Below are positions 1 to 11,029 of a stretch of 64,000 nt of DNA, piece after piece. The notes beneath the pieces were generated by a model, which ran no database searches, was not told where the DNA came from, and was given only the letters and a program-made list of their open reading frames with translations. The DNA comes from Acanthosepion esculentum (lineage: Eukaryota; Mollusca; Cephalopoda; Sepiida; Sepiidae). Position 1 is the first letter of the stretch. Every line of letters begins with the position of its first letter. The position numbers and the translations under genes are program-made. The stretch spans positions 21,138,685 to 21,202,684 of the forward strand of contig OZ038496.1 in NCBI GenBank assembly GCA_964036315.1, in the 5' to 3' direction.

Positions 1-529
1 TTAGAGTCTTCATTATACTTCTTTTCAATAAATGCACCTCCAGTTAGTAGCCTCTCATGTTATCACTTACATTCTCATGTGTATGTTCAGGCAGCTGGAA
101 ACAGTCTGACATTTACAAGGCTTCATCAAAGTCTGTTTAAACAATTTCTCTTCCTTGACATAAGCATTATCCAGAATTAACTTTTACTTTTGAGGCACAA
201 AATTAAGTCCAATCCCAGGTGGTCCATCTCTCTACACAATACCTCTCTTTTGGGAGGAAGCTATGAATAATCCCTCATGTCTGAAGCATCTCCAAAAGAC
301 AAAGTGGCAAGGGAACTGAACTATTTTTTATCTTTGGGGTCCCATGTACATGTGTGACTCCCACTTTAAACTGAGCCTTGTGCCACATTCCATTGGAGTG
401 TTTTATTTCTAATACTAAAGTTCACCCAAATCAAGTGTAAAGAATCACTCAAGGTAGATGGCTACTGTTAAAATGGTTATAATGAATGTTGTGTGATATG
501 TGTGAAAAAGAAGGTGGAAGGAAGTGAAG
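1..529. other. Intronic sequence, nothing recognised
   Basis: Moderately AT-rich unique-looking sequence without a long ORF, tandem repeat or recognisable transposon end. Confidence 0.5.
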
Positions 530-740
530 ATAATCAGGATAAGGAGGATAGATAATGATTAACCCTTAACTTTAAGAGGTTAAGATTGTAGTGTTCAGGG
601 TAGCATTCACATAGGAGTCTGTTCCAGAAAGTAGCAGTTCTTGGGAAAAGGCTGTCTGAATGGAACTTTCTCTTTATGTTTGGAATATGGAGGAAATGAT
701 GGTGATTCAATTCCATGGAAGTAGCATGACATGCCATAGT
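530..740 (-). pseudogene. Non-LTR retrotransposon fragment, C-terminal end of the reverse transcriptase ORF
   Basis: The minus strand reads through about 67 codons ending in a stop. It carries the pattern SDSLFPRTATFWN followed by LNLLKLRVNHYLSS. This matches the usual C-terminus of jockey/CR1-type LINE polyproteins (F-pR-t--lWN-LP, then a short hydrophobic end). The same pattern recurs in better-preserved copies at 2.9-3.5 kb and 29.5-30.1 kb, but this copy is a different subfamily. The catalytic domains are missing, so it is a dead 3' fragment. Clade assignment is uncertain. Confidence 0.6.
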
Positions 741-1436
741 TGTAATGGTCTAAACTGGTAGAACACATCTGAATGTTTCACCATAGACTAGTGAAAGGCT
801 TGTGATGTTGCTGTAACAACAAAAGAGAGCAAGAGAAGGCTTAAGGAGGCTTTATTCTGCTTAGAATAATTGATAGAAGTGTAGTGACTATTTATAGTCC
901 TCTACAAATGAAAAAGTTCTCCAAAGGGAGGTAATCATAAAACATGAGAGATTACTCCCGATTAATTTATTACAGTTGCATCTGTAAAAAGAGACTGTAG
1001 AATAGGGAATAAGTCTTCCCTCACATGACTGATTGAATTGAATTCTGTCATGGCTGGAAAGTGAGGATTGTGCTGCTCCATCCCACAGATAGCAGTAATA
1101 CTCCATTTTTTGTCTAATTTTTCAGCTTCGCAACAAATCATATATATGAGTGTTTGGATAAACATCACTATCCAGAATTAACTGAAAACTCATAATTATA
1201 AGAACATTTAACAATTCAATCAATTGCACTTGTCTTTCCAACACCTGAAAACATATTTATAAGAATCCAATTCAAAACATTTACAAAAAATATTTACAGT
1301 TTTATTTTCTAGTGAATAGACATTTTCATATTTAGGATTAAACTAATCAGGCCAAAATATGTTATTTAGTATTACACAAAGTAAAAGAATCCAGACTTTT
1401 TTTTTCTTTTTATCCACCATAGTTCACTTTTATAGA
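741..1436. other. Intronic sequence, nothing recognised
   Basis: AT-rich sequence directly upstream (in LINE orientation) of the fragment at 530-740. It may be a decayed continuation, but no conserved reverse transcriptase motif is visible. Confidence 0.4.
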
Positions 1437-1610
1437 AGAGGTAAGAGAAATTAAAGAAAAAACAATAATTCATTAGATAAAAGAAAATTTATGAAAAAGA
1501 AAAAATTTATTAAAGAAAAGAAATTAATTCATTAAACCAAATAAAAAATAAAATTCACTAAAAGAAAACATTAATTCATCAAATAAAAAAATTAATTAAA
1601 CAAAAGAACC
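1437..1610. repeat. A-rich degenerate tandem repeat
   Basis: Repeated variants of an AAATTAATTCATTAAA-like core separated by AAAGAAAA runs, strongly purine-biased on the + strand. It reads as a decayed minisatellite. Confidence 0.6.
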
Positions 1611-1839
1611 AATGTCCACATATAGATTCATTATTAATATATTTTGATAAATTCTTAATTGCATATGCATATATGGCATGTTGACATTCCTAAGAGAAAA
1701 AGGTTAGCATATATGATTTTAAAAATATCAATAAATCAATTATAATCTTGAATCTATTAATAGCTTACTTAAGCCTAAGATCTGCTGTTTAATGGTAAAA
1801 TACATACACTGATGAACCGAAACATTATGATCACCTGCT

Positions 1840-2290
1840 GGATAAGATGTTGACCCCCCCCTTCCCTACATGCCCACAGAACAGCTCTTACCAGGTATCC
1901 TCTGAGATCTGGCATCAAGATATTAATAGCAGATCCTTTTTGGTGGAAGTTCTTGAGAGTGAACTTGCTGGTCTAACACAGCCTATGTGCTCAATGGGAT
2001 CAAGATCTGGAGAGTTTGATAGCCAGGGCAATATAGTGAAGTCTTCATATTCCTGATACCATTCCTGTAGAATTCATATAGAGTGGTATGGTGTATTGCC
2101 TAGCTGAAAGATATCACTGTCGTCATAGGAAATTGGTGTTACGATGAAGAAATGTACCTGGTTTTCAGTAACATTGAGACTAGCTGTATGCAACACACTA
2201 CCTTTCACTTAAATGATAGGATCCATTGTTACCCAACAGAATGTTGCCCAAACTATCGCATTGTCTCCACTGTCTTGTTGCTTGCTTTCA
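1840..2290 (-). pseudogene. Tc1-like transposase remnant (DDE region)
   Basis: The minus-strand translation, allowing frameshifts and stops, shows VHFFIVTPISYDDSDIFQ, then a decayed DNAPCH-like stretch, then LPWLSNSPDLDPIEH. These correspond to the second and third acidic-residue blocks of Tc1-type DDE transposases (x-QDNAPCH-x, and LPWPPNSPDLNPIEHLWD). Internal stops and the loss of the N-terminal DNA-binding part make it a pseudogene. The function (cut-and-paste transposition) is that of the family, not of this copy. Confidence 0.75.
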
Positions 2291-2895
2291 TTTCATCCTG
2301 ATGTTGTTATTTCTCTAGGATAATTATAGAAATACTCTACAGTTCATCTTATTCAAGAGAAAACAAAACACATTGGACCAAGTAGCCTTCTTTCATTAAT
2401 ATAATGTCAAGTTTTGATGCCTATTTGCTTATTTTCAATGATTAACATTGATTAGCAAGGGTACTCTGACTGGCTTAAGGTTACACAACAAAGATTGATG
2501 CATTGTGGTACATAGCTTCTTTTAACTTGATTAAAGCTCTCATCAATTTGTGCCATAGTAACCATTCTGCGGGCTCATATTTGGCAAAATAGTCACCATT
2601 TACTTCTTCCATTGATAAGTTTTAGTTGCCTAAAGCCTGGTCAATGATCGGTGACTTTTCCTTTTTCAGATCACTGATCATAAATACTCACCACAACTGA
2701 ATGTGAGCACTGCAAAAACCATATCACTTCAGAAATTCCTTGTCTTAATTTTCTGGTCATTACAAATTGACCTTTATCAGAGTCACTAAAATCTATTGTT
2801 TTGCCCATAACTGATGCTTTCAACACATGAAAATGAACTACTTATGACTAACTTACCTCTTATGAGGTCTGATCAAAAAAGTATCAGAACTACTG

Positions 2896-3480
2896 ATATA
2901 AAGAGGATACTCCAACATATATCTATAAGTCTACCATTCATTCATGCTTAGAATATTGCTGCCACATATGGTCTGGTGCCCCTGTTATTTACCTTGAGCT
3001 CCTTGATAAAATCCAAAGAAGAATCAGCAATATTATTGGTCCTGATCTGGCAGTTCAGCTTCAGTCACTTTCCCACCACTATAAAGTTGCCTCCCTGTAC
3101 CTTTTCTATAAATACTTTCATGGTAATTGTTCAGATTAGCTCTTTGCTATGGTATGTAGACTTTTTGAATTTAAGAAAAGTATTAGACAGGTGTCAAGAT
3201 CAATTTACAGTTGAGTTGGTTAGATGTAACCATAAATTCTATGCTAACAGTTTCTTTTCTTGCACTTCTTGCTCATGGAACTCCCTTCCAGCTCTATGCT
3301 TTCCAGCCAATTTTAATCTGCAAAAATTTAAATACAATGTCAATCACTCTACTGTTCTACTGATTACACTCTCCTCTTCTTGCTAATTATTAATGTTTAT
3401 GTTCCTAATTCTTTCACATCATGTAACCCATTGGGTCTTAGTGGCTTTACTGCCTTCCATGGGGTGAAACTGATTAAAAA
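2896..3480 (+). mobile_element. LINE (jockey-like) 3' fragment inserted in the mariner element
   Basis: In two frames the + strand shows a C-terminal reverse transcriptase pattern: a segment like YCCHIWSGAPVIYLELLDKI, then IQRRISNIIGPDL, then ASLYLFYKYFHG, then SFFSCTSCSWNSLPALCF. It ends with GFTAFHGVK and an A-rich tail (from about 3465). This is the same family as the fragments at 29.5, 39.6 and 41.6 kb. Frame shifts near 2990 and 3140 disable it. It is the innermost, hence youngest, layer of the nest. Confidence 0.8.
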
Positions 3481-3484
3481 ACAA

Positions 3485-3775
3485 AAAATATTAATTCAGC
3501 ATTTAATCTCCTTCATAGTACCCCCTTCTGAAGCCACACACTTTATCCAGCATTGTTTCCATTGATGGAAGCATTCCTGGAATCATTTATTTTTGTGATA
3601 ACAAGCAGGTGCCTCATCACATTCTCTTGTATTTCCTCAACATCTTGTAATCTTTTTCCTTTCAAGTGGGATTTTATTTGTAGAAAGATGAGGGAAAGAT
3701 GGGGAAAATGGTGATTGTCAGACATGGGGAATGTTGTATTTGGCCAAAAGCTGCTGCACAATGGTCACTGATGGA
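3485..3775 (-). pseudogene. Mariner transposase, C-terminal portion
   Basis: The minus strand reads IKSHLKGKRLQDVEEIQENV followed by MRHLLVITK. This is the C-terminal block that follows the third catalytic aspartate in mariner transposases (typically SPDLAPCDFFLFPKLKSHLKG, then ENVT). The upstream SPDLAPCDFFLFP segment is damaged. No complete catalytic triad remains. Confidence 0.8.
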
Positions 3776-4072
3776 ACCTCTGGGGTGTCATGAGACAATC
3801 ACACTCTACACACTTTCCTTTCAAGCACTGCTATAAACAGTGGAAGTAGGTAAGAATGTTATAATTTAGTGTACATGTGCAATAGAGTTCAAGGTCAATA
3901 TATGCGAAGCGGCTTCACTCTGCGTACTTTAGCTCTGTTACCATATCAACTGTCCCGATACTTTTTGATCAGCCTCATATATACCTCTGAGTCTGAGACA
4001 CACAGTTGTTATGAGACAGTAGCTGTCATTCTTGCTACAAATCACTAGTCATAATGCTTTGGCTCATCAGTG

Positions 4073-4579
4073 TAAACTAACTTGAGAAACTTTCTCTATC
4101 ATCAAAATCACTTCTCTTTTCAAATAATTTCTGTATATTATAACGAAAGTTTCCTAATTTTTTACCATATTTTTATTTGAATTCAGAAAAAAGTCTTATC
4201 CTTTAACTAATTTATCTAACTCCATACTTTAGGTAAATATTTTAAGTGTTTAATATTAATTAAATATGAAGAAACATGAAGAAAGGTGGGATTATTCTCC
4301 TTATCCATATCTTGACATGTTTTGTGCAATCATTGGTAATAAACCATCTAGTTGATAACATTGTGTTGTTGAATTCTTCCCTTTTTCTTTCTTGTGTAAA
4401 TGTGCTGCACCTCATTTTAAAAATACATTGATATATCATTTCAGACCCACACAATGAAACACAATGTTCTTCAATAGTTAATCTGTGTTCACAAAAAAAT
4501 AAAGAAGACCAAAGAATTATAAACAAATACTTGCTTCTACTTTGTATATTTTCTTTATGTCTTGAATAATTGTCAAAAT
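4073..4579. other. Intronic sequence, nothing recognised
   Basis: AT-rich stretch with one 123-codon chance ORF on the minus strand that overlaps the SINE tail and has no recognisable domain. Confidence 0.4.
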
Positions 4580-4910
4580 CATGCCTGCAGTAGTATCTGT
4601 CTATATTTCTGAGAAGAGGTATTATGTACATTATTTACATTATTCAGACTATTCATCTTTGTCGCCATATTTATTACAACATTTCGGCTGTTGTATGCTC
4701 CAGCCTTCTTCAGGTGTTTGGAATGTCGAACTGAACACTTTATTTCACTCACTGGGGTTCTAGTTCCACGTGCCATGTTTAATGGATGTCAGTTACCAGT
4801 TATCTCCTGTTAATTTCCCTCTGAAAGTTCTTCTTAACCGGGTATTGAACTCACACTCTTTGGGTCCTGTCACTGGATCTAACCAATGCCTTTATCCACT
4901 GTGCCATCTG
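4580..4910 (-). mobile_element. tRNA-derived SINE with Penelope-like 3' tail
   Basis: Read on the minus strand, the head contains GGCACAGTGGATAAAGGC (Pol III A-box-like) and, about 45 nt on, GAGTTCAATACCC (B-box-like). A body follows with CATTCCAAACACCTGAAGAA, then GGAGCATACAACAGCCGAAA, and a tail that includes ATGGCGACAAAGATG. The same head, body and tail recur at 59.2-59.5 kb, and the tail alone at 30.9 kb, so this is a dispersed family. The CTGAAGAAG...CCGAAA motif is typical of the non-coding ends of Penelope-like elements. Here the element lies immediately 3' of a Penelope-like ORF on the same strand, so it could instead be part of that element's end. Confidence 0.65.
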
Positions 4911-5031
4911 GGTATGAATTTCTGGGTATTATTAGTCTTCAGCAATCATTTTTTACCAGTGTTCATATTGCAATTTTTGCTGTTATCATTACATATTTTT
5001 ACCAGAGCTCATATTGCAACTTTTGTTGTTA

Positions 5032-5373
5032 TTATTGCTTTTCTCTGGCACTCCTTATTACTGGTTCCCATATTGTATTCATTTCTATGCTTGGTTGGCT
5101 CAGGAGATTTTTGTGGCCTAGCATATGTGCTGATTCCTTAAATTTACAAATTTTCCAATGGTGTTCCTTGTCTATGATCTCAACCTGATCCCACAGAGGG
5201 TGGTGATCTCCCTTCTCTTTCCATATGTGGTCAGCCACACCTGATTTTTTCACTTCCCCTCGTGTTACAGCTTTCTGGTGTTCTTGAAGCCTTACCTTAA
5301 GAGGGCAGCCTGTCTCCCCTTTATATTTCTTTCCGCAGCTGCACGGGATAGCATACACATAGTCTTTAGTCAT
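5032..5373 (-). pseudogene. Penelope-like element, GIY-YIG endonuclease domain
   Basis: The minus strand encodes VYAIPCSCGKKYKGETG, then LKVRLQEHQKAV, then a later FKESAHML segment. In Penelope-like elements the C-terminal endonuclease has the pattern (I/V)Y-IPC-CG--Y-GET-R-L--RL-EH with a conserved Glu further on. The Arg of the RLQEH block and a candidate Glu in KESAHML are present. The ORF is separated from the upstream reverse transcriptase part by a frame change at a run of eight C (8 G on the + strand, about 5387-5394). It ends at a normal stop. Without the RT domain this copy cannot be autonomous. Confidence 0.85.
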
Positions 5374-5381
5374 GTTCTCCT

Positions 5382-5729
5382 CTATGGGGGGGGTCTTACT
5401 CGGGAGAGATATCTGCGAAGTGTCGTCAAGCTTTTGAAGGTTGTCCTGATGTTATATGAACTGCAGATCCTTTGTATTTTCTCTGATAACCCCTTCACAT
5501 AAGGCAGACAGACTGTTTTCTGAGTGTTGTTATCCTCCTCTTGTACCCGCCTATCCCAGTTTTTTGGGGCTACTGTCATGTACCCAGGGTAGTTGTTATG
5601 TTGTAGGGTACTACTTATACTGACCAATTCTTTATCTAATGTCTCTGTGTGCCATCTGCTGAGTCGCTTCCTTGTAGATATAATTGACCCATTGATCGGG
5701 AAGTATCCTTCATAGTATGAAGGTGTCAT
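5382..5729 (-). pseudogene. Penelope-like element, linker between reverse transcriptase and endonuclease
   Basis: The minus strand carries TVCLPYVKGLSEKIQRIC followed by RTTFKSLTTLRRYLSRV. This block is typical of the region after the RT thumb in Penelope-like elements, where LPYV-GLSE-I-R is strongly conserved. It lies directly upstream of, and in a different frame from, the GIY-YIG domain. The open frame ends at the MITE at 5728. The catalytic RT fingers and palm are not visible upstream. Confidence 0.82.
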
Positions 5730-5917
5730 ATTAGAATTTTGTTGAGTGCCTCAAGAAAAATTGAGGTAAAAATTTTTTTTATGCTAATGTTCATCTAATA
5801 CAAGGCCCAAGAGCCACTGAAGCTAGAGGGTTATTGTGTAGTGTTATATAAGCATAAGAAAAGGCAGGAAGTGAGATTACGTGGGAAATCTTGAGGCACT
5901 CAACAAAATTCTAATAT
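5728..5917. mobile_element. Short foldback MITE interrupting the Penelope-like element
   Basis: A 28-bp segment at 5728-5755 (contains GAATTTTGTTGAGTGCCTCA) is repeated as an exact reverse complement at 5890-5917, about 190 bp end to end. The element begins where the Penelope-like reading frame stops. Superfamily not determined; a TA or AT target duplication is possible. Confidence 0.75.
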
Positions 5918-6138
5918 GGTCCTATTCTTGAGAGAAATATATTTATCAACTGACTTCCAACAACTTCCCTTATCGTTTTCTTATACCTGCAACACCTGAT
6001 ATATTTACTTCCTCCAAGATACGCGGAATTTATGTGTGTGTGGCTGACTAATAATTATTATTTCTTCACTGATATGCATCTGTGATTAGGAGTTTATATA
6101 TTACATCAGTAATTAAGGTGCATATGTTATGTATAAAC

Positions 6139-6492
6139 CAGGGGTGGCCAAACTTGCTTAATGTAAGAGCCACATATGATAAAATTCAGATGTTTGAAAG
6201 CCGCAAGTTATGAACAAAATTTACACATACGTTTTTGTTACATACACATTTTGTTACAAAATTTTTATATAAATATTTATTCACGTGCAGTTTTTTAAAC
6301 TGTTAATTTGCATTAATTTCAGTAATCACAAAGTACACAAAGTAATCACAAAGTACACATATATATAGCAAATGTTTTCAAAATCTTGAATGATGAGTGT
6401 TTTAAGGAGCTCAGACAAGATATTTCCACAATCCGCATATTAAAGGCCAAAGAGCCACATGTGGCTCATGTGATGCAGTTTGGCCACCCCTG
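6139..6492. mobile_element. hAT-type MITE
   Basis: The 354-bp element starts CAGGGGTGGCCAAACTTG and ends with the near reverse complement (GTTTGGCCACCCCTG). A subterminal GAGCCACAT repeat is present near both ends. CAGGGGTGGCCAAAC is a well-known hAT terminal repeat. The flanks GTATAAAC and GTATATAA resemble a decayed 8-bp target duplication. No transposase coding. Confidence 0.85.
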
Positions 6493-6778
6493 GTATATAA
6501 ACAGTAATTACCTTGATAGTAGATAAGAGTATAAAGAACACACAAAATCTCTCGATTCTAATATGGACATGTAATATTAACTCTGCTTGTATGCATTTTT
6601 ACAAGTGAAACATTTTAAATTTGATTGTGAACCTATTTCATCATCCATCTCTGCAGTATAATTATGTATGCTTTTCATACCTTTAAACCCTTCTAGTAAT
6701 TAAATTGACTCTATTTTGTTTTATATATTCTCTTTTAGTCATATTTTATTTAATTATAATTGGAGTCATTATTAAGAA

Positions 6779-7030
6779 TGCAAATTCATCTTGTTACGGC
6801 TGGCCTACTCTGTTTCTATTATGAAGAATCAATAATAGAAAATTTTCTTAACTAATATAGATCTTGAGCTACAATAAGTTAAACAAAATTCAGTTTTATT
6901 CTCATATCCATAGTAGGTGAGGTTCATAAATCATTACTGATGCAAATTCATCTTAAAGGTGGACAATTCTATTTCTATTAAGAATGTGTAATTTGAGCTG
7001 CAAAAGTTAAACAAAGCTAACAATTTTATA
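6779..7030. repeat. Imperfect tandem duplication
   Basis: Two diverged copies (about 6779-6935 and 6940-7030) share GCAAATTCATCTT, CTATTTCTATTA and TTAAACAAA.TCA blocks in the same order. The second is shorter. Confidence 0.6.
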
Positions 7031-7539
7031 CTTATTTAATTTAGTTTTGATGGAATAACTTTTAAAAATATTAATATCATTAAATTGATTATATTTTAAT
7101 TTTAAATATACTTATGTAGAGAATTTATTTTATTTACATTATTTTTAATTTGTTTCATATTTCAAATGTTATCATTGTAGTAGATTAATATTTTTTTATG
7201 TTTGAAATATTGATTTAAAATACATTAATGAATTTTAATAAGAGTAAAAAATATCCTTGAAACTTATCCTAAAAATCTATCTCACCACTATGTAGGTGAA
7301 TAACCAAATATGTCACTCACCTTCTTGGATGTAAGCATATATTAATACTGTAGTATCACTTTACATCCAATATGTTACTAGATATCAAGATACAAGTGAA
7401 AATTTATCTCACTTGATCTTAACTGTTAATCTTTTCAAGGATTTTGCTTAATGTGTTTAAGTACTTGGGAAATACATGAACCCACTTTTGTCTACACTTT
7501 GTTTCCTTGACTGGAATCTAGACAAAACTGTTGAAGAAT
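7031..7539. other. AT-rich intronic sequence
   Basis: Very AT-rich, no ORF or repeat structure recognised. Confidence 0.5.
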
Positions 7540-8245
7540 CGAGCATTTTCAAGAGGAATTGACAAAATTCTTAATAGCAGTAAAAATAAGAGGAACAAGG
7601 TAAAATAATGCAAGAAATGAACTACAATTACAAATTAGAGATACCAAAATCAAACAAGTAAAATAATTTAGATATCTTGGAAAATATCTGTAAGGACAAA
7701 AAGAGTGACACCAAAATCTGAAGGTGCATCAGTATAGTGAAAGATGACTTCCAAAAGCTAAGCAAAGTATTAAGAAACAGAAAAATTTTATAAGAAACAA
7801 AGCAAAGACTACTGAACTGCTACATAATATTAGTCCTCCTATATTGCAGCAAATGTTGGATGATCTCCTCACAGCTGAAAGTAAGACTTGAACCATCAGA
7901 AATGTGGTTCTACAGAAGGATGCCGAGAATATCATGGATCAGATATGTGAGCAATGACAAAGTTTTTTAGAAAATGAAATAAAAAAGGACACATACTTAA
8001 CACGAGGAAGAGACAGTTAAAATTTGTAGGACACATGATGAGGAAAGAGAGCTTGGAGACAGATTGAAGGGAAGAGGGACAGTAAAACAATGCATAACCT
8101 ATCTAGCGAACTTGATTAAATGGATGACAGAACAAGGTTTAGGAGTGATGACAAATCAACCAAATTTATTAAGAGCTACAAAGAACAGGAAATTGTAGAG
8201 AGCCATGATCACCAACATTTTGAAGGAAGATGGCACTTAGAAGAA
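7540..8245 (+). pseudogene. RTE-type LINE, C-terminal part of endonuclease-reverse transcriptase
   Basis: Across frames the + strand shows AKDDFQKLSKVLRNRKIL-like, then ATEMWFYRRMPRISW, then a FVGHMMRKE-like stretch, then a LCKWMTEQGLG-like block, ending with NRKLWRAMITNIL. These are the usual C-terminal blocks of RTE/BovB-class LINE proteins (often annotated as craniofacial development protein 2-like). Multiple stops and frameshifts are present. Related fragments of both orientations occur at 17.7, 18.8, 24.1, 43.7 and 47.5 kb. Confidence 0.8.
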
Positions 8246-8476
8246 AAATGCAACTATAAGACAATAGCAAAGTAAAATTAAACAAAACAGAAGCTGCGTT
8301 GATATGCAAATAGGATACAATCAGTCATTATAGCCATCTGACTTCAAGGAAAGAAAGAAAAAAATATGTAAGTAAAACCCAGAATTGTCTATTTTGATTG
8401 ACTAAGAAGAAATCCCAGTATTCATTGTCTATAAATTTTAGGGGGATTTTTAGCCATAGTTGAGTACTAACAAATA

Positions 8477-8700
8477 TGGATATGCAGGTAGTGTAACAGA
8501 TACCCCTACAGTAAGTGAACTTGAGCCAAATTCAAATTCCAGGCTAGTCTACTGTGTTCACTTTCACGCAAGTGCCTTTGAGAAAGGCATGAATCTGTCT
8601 TCTCTCTACCAGGTCAAGGTTAAATAGCAAGCTAGACTGGGCTCTCAAGCCTTGAGTGGCAGCCAGTCTAAGAGAAGGAAAACTCTGAATTTTAATATAC
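8477..8700 (+). mobile_element. tRNA-like SINE (main family)
   Basis: Begins GGTAGTGTAACAG (A-box-like) with CAAATTCAAATTCCAGG (B-box-like) about 45 nt later. It continues with the family body (GGCATGAATCTGTCTTCTCT, GGTTAAATAGCA, CAGTCTAAGAGAAGG). Same family as the copies at 17.0, 22.3, 38.4, 43.1, 49.9 and 53.1 kb. Confidence 0.75.
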
Positions 8701-10285
8701 ATATAGAGCAAAAACAACCTGAGAAAACATTTTTTTTAGCTTGAGTTTTTAGGAAAGGCATGAGCTCATTGTCTGTCCTATCAGTTTAATATATTCTATA
8801 TTCTTTCACTACAGAACCTCTAAATGTGTGGATAATGTAATGGTTATCAGTACAGAAAGTGTATTTTTATATATTGACTAAAGTTAGGCAATTTCTGATT
8901 CTGGTAATAATTAAATGGTTGACTATTTGAATATTTTAAATGTCTCTTCTTTTGATTCTGATCTTGACATTAAAAAAAAGAAAAGTCTCCAAGATAGCAT
9001 TTTCTCATTCCATAATCCTTAACCTGTGTGCCCATTTCAAAATAACTTATACTTATGATTGCATTACAGGCACTTCCTTTACTCTGATTTCTACTTCAAA
9101 CCTCCCATGTTTGAAAATACGGACCTTTTCAAAAGTGATGGGTGAGTCCCTTCGGACCTTGCAGTTCACTGTTAACCCTTCAGTACACTACTTTTCAATT
9201 TCCACCAAACTCCACTTAAAATATTGCTTAACCTTAATTCCACATTCTATCCACCCTTAGCATCACCCTCTACTTAACCAAATCTCCCCAAGAACTTAAT
9301 CTTGCAACTTTTTCCAGTCTTAGTCTGTAGATCCTTGTGCATTTCTTCTGTAGTTCCTGCACATGTGTTTCCAGAACTGTTAAAAAAATTGCAAATCTTT
9401 GAACACTTCTATCAGCTATCAAAAAGAACAGCAGTTTGTTTATAAAATGTACTTTTGAACTTTAAATTCAAGTTCATGATATTTATATGTGGTAAACTTG
9501 TCTATCAATTGTTTAGAGTTATGCGCACGTGATTTTTTTATTGCTATTTTATTTGTTGCACAGTTGTATAAAAGTTAAATTGAAGGCCACTTAGATTGAA
9601 GATGGAATCATTAATAAAATTAGGTGTTTCACTTTCAGATCTTCAGAAATGGAATCTAATATAAGATATAATAAAACAATGTCTATAATAAATATTTCAC
9701 ACAAACTTATACGAACACAAAATTGCTCAATTATTGATTATAAAATCATAACAATCTGATACTTTCAAAAATAATTTGAGAAAATATTTTGTTTATTTAA
9801 GAAATATGTATCTGTTGATTAAAAGAAAAATTATTAGGTGTACACAGTAAAAGGAAGTAAGTGTTTTAATACTTCATTATCAACTCTACACCTTCAGGAG
9901 TATTGCTTATCCTCTATGGGGATTGATTTTTATGCACATACTGAAATAGAGTAAGGATAATTTCATTGAATTGCTATTGTACTTTCCTAAATCCAATCAT
10001 AACATTAAAGTCATGCTATGAAATCAAAATGAGTGACAATAAAAATAAATCCTAGAGGAGAAACATCTTGCATATTTTCAGGGGCACAAAAAAGGAAACA
10101 ATCAGAATTTGAATTTTCCCGTTTTTTTGCCTACCTGTTTATTTTACTCATCCTACACTTACATATATCAACATGTGTATGTAAACCCTATAGACTCCCA
10201 GTGGGGTATAAGGTCACAGCCTCCCCATATCAGGTGTCATTTTCATAGGTTAGGAGGTTTTTATGAGGTAGAGTTGCTAGACTCA
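8701..10285. other. Intronic sequence, nothing recognised
   Basis: AT-rich. A 106-codon ORF at 8940-9260 on + has no recognisable motif and ordinary intronic composition, so it is taken as chance. Confidence 0.45.
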
Positions 10286-10289
10286 CACC

Positions 10290-10418
10290 AAACTGGTTTA
10301 GGATTCTTAGTTATCCTTCACCTAGACTGTTTGACAACTAAAGAGCCCAGTCTTCTATTTAACCCAGAGTTGGGGGAGAGAAGAGATGGATTCTTATCTT
10401 TCCCAAGGGTATTTGAAC
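10290..10418 (-). mobile_element. SINE body fragment (main family)
   Basis: Contains CTATTTAACCCAGAGTTGGG and AGAGATGGATTCTTATCTTT, the reverse complement of the family body. The head is missing here. Confidence 0.65.
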
Positions 10419-10644
10419 ATCTTATATATCTGTAAGCATTCTCTCATGCATGGCAGACAGAATGTAAGGTCTACATATTGGACAAGGGCTTCTGGAGGTT
10501 GCTTCAAATGCACAGACACACACACTGGCTGAGAGTAACTGACAGAATATGAGGAGATGAAATGTTAAGTCATGAAGATTCAAGTCTTGTTCTATCATTT
10601 AATCAGCACCTTCACTTCATTACATTCAACGGAAAGTGGAGATA

Positions 10645-10770
10645 AAAGAGATAAACTCACACCTTTACCAAAGGTATTTGTGTGAAAGCAAATGCAATAG
10701 CCTCAGCTGGTATTTGAACTCAACATGCCATTCCCACTTTCCACATAATCACTATGCTACACACATCCTA
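10645..10770 (-). mobile_element. SINE head fragment (main family)
   Basis: The reverse complement reads GATGTGTGTAGCATAGTGAT at the 5' end and a B-box-like GAGTTCAAATACCAGC, then the CCTTTGGTAAAGG segment. It overlaps in content with the end of the fragment at 10290-10418, so two insertions are more likely than one split copy. Confidence 0.65.
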
Positions 10771-11029
10771 TGCATATTAAAGAACTTATAAATTTATTTA
10801 TTCTTATTTTGATCAATAAAAAATATTTATCCACATGTATACAAAACACAATGTATAGCTGTAAATACATTTTGCTTATTTGACTTGACCAGAGAGTCCA
10901 CTACATAGAGATGGGTGAATCCTAATGTAGTTTACTCTGTTGGTTATATAGTTACACATCTCTTTATATTGGACTCTTCTGGTGATATAACAGAAATATA
11001 ATTTTATATTAAATTTGATAAATAAAACT

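Larger units (their letters stand above)
2863..3977 (-). mobile_element. Mariner-like transposon inserted in the Tc1-like element
   Basis: The left end reads TGAGGTCTGATCAAAAAAGT and the right end, read on the minus strand, TGAGGCTGATCAAAAAGTAT. These imperfect terminal inverted repeats continue for about 34 bp. TA flanks both ends (2861-2862 and 3978-3979). The transposase C-terminal region is preserved on the minus strand at 3485-3775, and a LINE fragment replaces or interrupts the part near the left end. It sits wholly inside the Tc1-like element, so it inserted later. Confidence 0.82.
1807..4072 (-). mobile_element. Tc1-like DNA transposon, interrupted by a nested mariner element
   Basis: The left end begins CACTGATGAACCGAAACATT and the right end, read on the minus strand, begins CACTGATGAGCCAAAGCATT. 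Both are followed by a similar TATGA segment, so these are terminal inverted repeats. TA dinucleotides flank both ends (1805-1806 and 4073-4074), the target duplication expected of the Tc1/mariner superfamily. The minus strand between 1840 and 2290 carries a decayed transposase. A second element occupies 2863-3977. The copy is clearly non-autonomous today. Confidence 0.8.

Noticed and set aside
8940..9260. 106-codon ORF as an upstream NAV exon
   Set aside because: Composition and sequence do not resemble navigator N-terminal regions, and no convincing acceptor/donor pair in phase was seen.
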